DNA from: Methylophilaceae bacterium
GTDB taxonomy: Bacteria; Pseudomonadota; Gammaproteobacteria; Burkholderiales; Methylophilaceae
Direction of reading: 5' to 3'
Assembly: GCA_025362115.1 (NCBI GenBank)
Contig: JANYIK010000056.1
Location: forward strand, 1-7,580
DNA: 7,580 nt
Numbering within the stretch: the first letter of the stretch is position 1; each line of letters starts with the position of its first letter. The position numbers and the translations under genes were made by a program. This document shows positions 6,188 through 7,580 of this stretch, piece by piece. The notes beneath the pieces are model-generated. The model was not told the origin of the DNA and did not search any database. It worked only from the letters and a program-made list of their open reading frames with translations.

Positions 6188-6571
6188 ATGCCGGTCACCG
6201 GATTCAACCACTACAACCTTCGCGCCCCCCGCGCCTTGCTGGATGAGTTAAGAAATTTTTACTGCACGGTAGTGGGTTTGATTGAAGGTGAACGCCCAGC
6301 TTTTCGTACTTTCGGTTACTGGCTGTACGCCGGCGGTACAGACGTGCTGCACTTGAGCGAGTGCAGTGCGGATGAAAAGCGCCAAACCTTTGTTGCTACT
6401 ACTTTTGACCACGCCGCGTTTACTTGCGACGATGCTGATGCCATGGAAGCTCACCTCAAGACGCACGATATCGAATACACCATTCGTTTTGTAGCACAAA
6501 CCAACATCAAACAGATATTCTTCCGCGACCCAGCGGGAAACGGCGTAGAGCTTAATTGCAGCCTAACGTAG
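6188..6571 (+). CDS. VOC-superfamily (glyoxalase/dioxygenase-fold) protein, function unknown
   Basis: This 127-residue single-domain protein has the paired beta-alpha-beta-beta-beta pattern of the vicinal oxygen chelate superfamily. Candidate metal ligands occur at the four expected positions: His8 in FNHYNLRAP, His55 in DVLHLSE, His75 in FDHAAFTC and Glu121 in FFRDPAGNGVELN. All four being present suggests a metal-dependent enzyme rather than a dead binding protein. The family includes glyoxalase I, epimerases, extradiol dioxygenases and thiol transferases, and I cannot assign the reaction. It follows the eda stop by three bases without its own clear ribosome site, which implies translational coupling. 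A role near the Entner-Doudoroff pathway, such as handling methylglyoxal or another triose by-product, is inference from position only. Its 3' end overlaps the convergent murU by 9 bp. Confidence 0.88.
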   Translation: MPVTGFNHYNLRAPRALLDELRNFYCTVVGLIEGERPAFRTFGYWLYAGGTDVLHLSECSADEKRQTFVATTFDHAAFTCDDADAMEAHLKTHDIEYTIRFVAQTNIKQIFFRDPAGNGVELNCSLT

Positions 6572-7225
6572 ACTTTTATCCAATTCTGCCAAGCGCTCCG
6601 GCGTACCAATATCCAGCCAGCTTCCTTGGTAATGTATTCCCCCGACTTGGTGTGACAGCATTGCTTGCCGCAATAGCGGCGCTAATTTAGCTTTAGCCCC
6701 GCGTTCCACGCTGGCAAATAATTGCGGGTGATACACGCCTATGCCGCTGAAAGTCAGCGTGGCATCACCGTCATCCGCCACTTCCGAGTCACGCAGAGAA
6801 AAGTCGCCAGCCGCGTTGTGTGCGGGATTATCTACCAGTACCAGCCAAGCTAGTAAATTCTTGGCAATTGGCTTGATGCTTGCAAAATCATAGTCACAAA
6901 AAATGTCACTGTTGATCACCAGAAATGGCTGGTCACCCAGCAAGGGCAGGGCGTTGGCGATACCGCCTGCGGTTTCTAAAGCTTCTGTTTCTGGTGAGTA
7001 CTGAATCGTCACGCCAAATGCATGGCCATCGCCCAGCACGGCTTCTATCTGCGCCCCTAAATGGGCGTGATTGATGACGATTTCGGTGAATCCTGCTTTT
7101 GCTAACTTTTCGATATGCCACACGATGAGCGGCTTGCCACCCGCTTGCAGCAAAGGTTTGGGCGTGTGGTCGGTGAGTGGCCGCATGCGTTCGCCACGAC
7201 CGGCAGCCAGAATCATTGCTTTCAT
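6563..7225 (-). CDS. murU: N-acetylmuramate alpha-1-phosphate uridylyltransferase (MurU-like nucleotidyltransferase)
   Basis: This 220-residue protein is a small sugar-phosphate nucleotidyltransferase. The nucleotide-binding signature LAAGRGERMRPLT (6-18) is followed by TPKPL (21-25), NSD at 105-107 provides the metal-binding Asp107, and GSWLDIGTPERL (201-212) is the C-terminal active-site segment. Length agrees with Pseudomonas MurU. From family knowledge MurU makes UDP-MurNAc from MurNAc-alpha-1-phosphate and UTP, bypassing de novo UDP-MurNAc synthesis and thereby lowering fosfomycin sensitivity. The assignment over mannose-1-phosphate guanylyltransferase rests largely on the adjacent upstream AmgK-type kinase. 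The ATG at 7225 shares one base with the kinase stop (TGATG), indicating coupled translation; the TTG one codon earlier is a less likely start. The 3' end overlaps the convergent VOC gene. Confidence 0.88.
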   Translation of the reverse strand: MKAMILAAGRGERMRPLTDHTPKPLLQAGGKPLIVWHIEKLAKAGFTEIVINHAHLGAQIEAVLGDGHAFGVTIQYSPETEALETAGGIANALPLLGDQPFLVINSDIFCDYDFASIKPIAKNLLAWLVLVDNPAHNAAGDFSLRDSEVADDGDATLTFSGIGVYHPQLFASVERGAKAKLAPLLRQAMLSHQVGGIHYQGSWLDIGTPERLAELDKSLR

Positions 7226-7580
7226 CAAAAAGTTAATCCGGTCGAAGTTTGCTGCGGTTCCAACTCGTCCAGCAGGCGCAGCAGGGGTCGCAATTCACTG
7301 TAGCGCTCGCAGGTTTTACGTAGATATTTCATCACCAGCGGCAGGTCTTTCAAGTAACCATCCTTGCCGTCTCGATGATACAGCCGTGCGAAGATGCCCA
7401 AAATCTTGATGTGGCGTTGCGCGCCCATCCACTCGAAGTCACGGTAGAAATCGGAAAAATCCGCAGGCACCGGCAAACTGGCTTTGCGCGCGTCTTCCCA
7501 GTAGCGTATCGCCCAATCGAGAATTTGTTCTTCTTCCCACTCGATGTAGGCATCTTTCAGTAGCGACACCAAGTCGTAGC
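7225..7580 (-). CDS. amgK: Anomeric MurNAc/GlcNAc kinase AmgK (C-terminal part, 5' end outside window)
   Basis: The frame is open to the window edge and shows the last 117 full codons before TGA 7227-7225. An aminoglycoside-phosphotransferase-fold kinase is indicated by the C-terminal pattern YDLVSLLKDAYIEW at the edge, then DFEWMGAQRHIKILGIFARL and YHRDGKDGYLKDLP. These match, from memory, the tail of AmgK/YihE-like sugar kinases (around 330-340 residues in full). Catalytic residues lie upstream and cannot be seen. AmgK phosphorylates MurNAc and GlcNAc at C1 in the cytoplasm, feeding MurU, and the one-base stop/start overlap with murU supports this pairing. Without the catalytic half, the specificity stays an inference from gene context. 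Confidence 0.85.
   Translation of the reverse strand, partial: YDLVSLLKDAYIEWEEEQILDWAIRYWEDARKASLPVPADFSDFYRDFEWMGAQRHIKILGIFARLYHRDGKDGYLKDLPLVMKYLRKTCERYSELRPLLRLLDELEPQQTSTGLTF

Noticed and set aside
1..7580. Insertion sequence, prophage, CRISPR array, toxin-antitoxin pair, tRNA or other structured RNA
   Set aside because: No transposase or integrase motifs, spaced repeats, terminal inverted repeats or tRNA-like folds were seen; nearly all bases are accounted for by conserved genes.

Overview
The window suggests a Gram-negative proteobacterium, most likely a betaproteobacterium. Pointers are a classical two-domain ArgA, an Entner-Doudoroff edd-eda pair, and an amgK-murU pair for peptidoglycan recycling. 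Placement near Nitrosomonadales or Methylophilales is only an impression from family resemblance. The window is densely coding housekeeping and cell-envelope chromosome. I see no mobile element, phage gene, CRISPR array, tRNA or rRNA. The only non-coding stretches long enough to hold promoters are 2770-2945 and 3624-3732.

Left block, minus strand (1-2769): a divergent AT-rich region of 176 bp drives an arginine-biosynthesis gene to the left. The gene encodes N-acetylglutamate synthase (ArgA) carrying an extra N-terminal XRE-type helix-turn-helix domain. Twelve bases after its stop begins a second gene, open for 400 codons to the window edge. It encodes a family 2 glycosyltransferase followed by the start of an HD-like domain. 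It is easy to miss because it has no stop codon inside the window.

Middle block, plus strand (2946-6571): rpiA (ribose-5-phosphate isomerase), edd (6-phosphogluconate dehydratase), eda (KDPG aldolase) and a small VOC-fold (glyoxalase-like) protein. edd, eda and the VOC gene are spaced by 10 and 3 bases and look like one operon. Together the set converts 6-phosphogluconate to pyruvate and glyceraldehyde 3-phosphate, with RpiA linking to the pentose phosphate pool.

Right block, minus strand (6563-7580): the C-terminal part of a sugar kinase of the AmgK type, overlapping by one base (TGATG) with murU, a nucleotidyltransferase. In the known pathway AmgK phosphorylates recycled MurNAc at the anomeric position and MurU turns MurNAc-1-P into UDP-MurNAc. 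The VOC gene and murU converge and overlap by 9 bp.

The most notable points are the HTH-ArgA fusion, with a 24-bp imperfect palindrome lying over the best -10 box of its own promoter (a plausible self-regulating trigger enzyme), and the two-domain glycosyltransferase/HD-like protein downstream in the same transcription unit.
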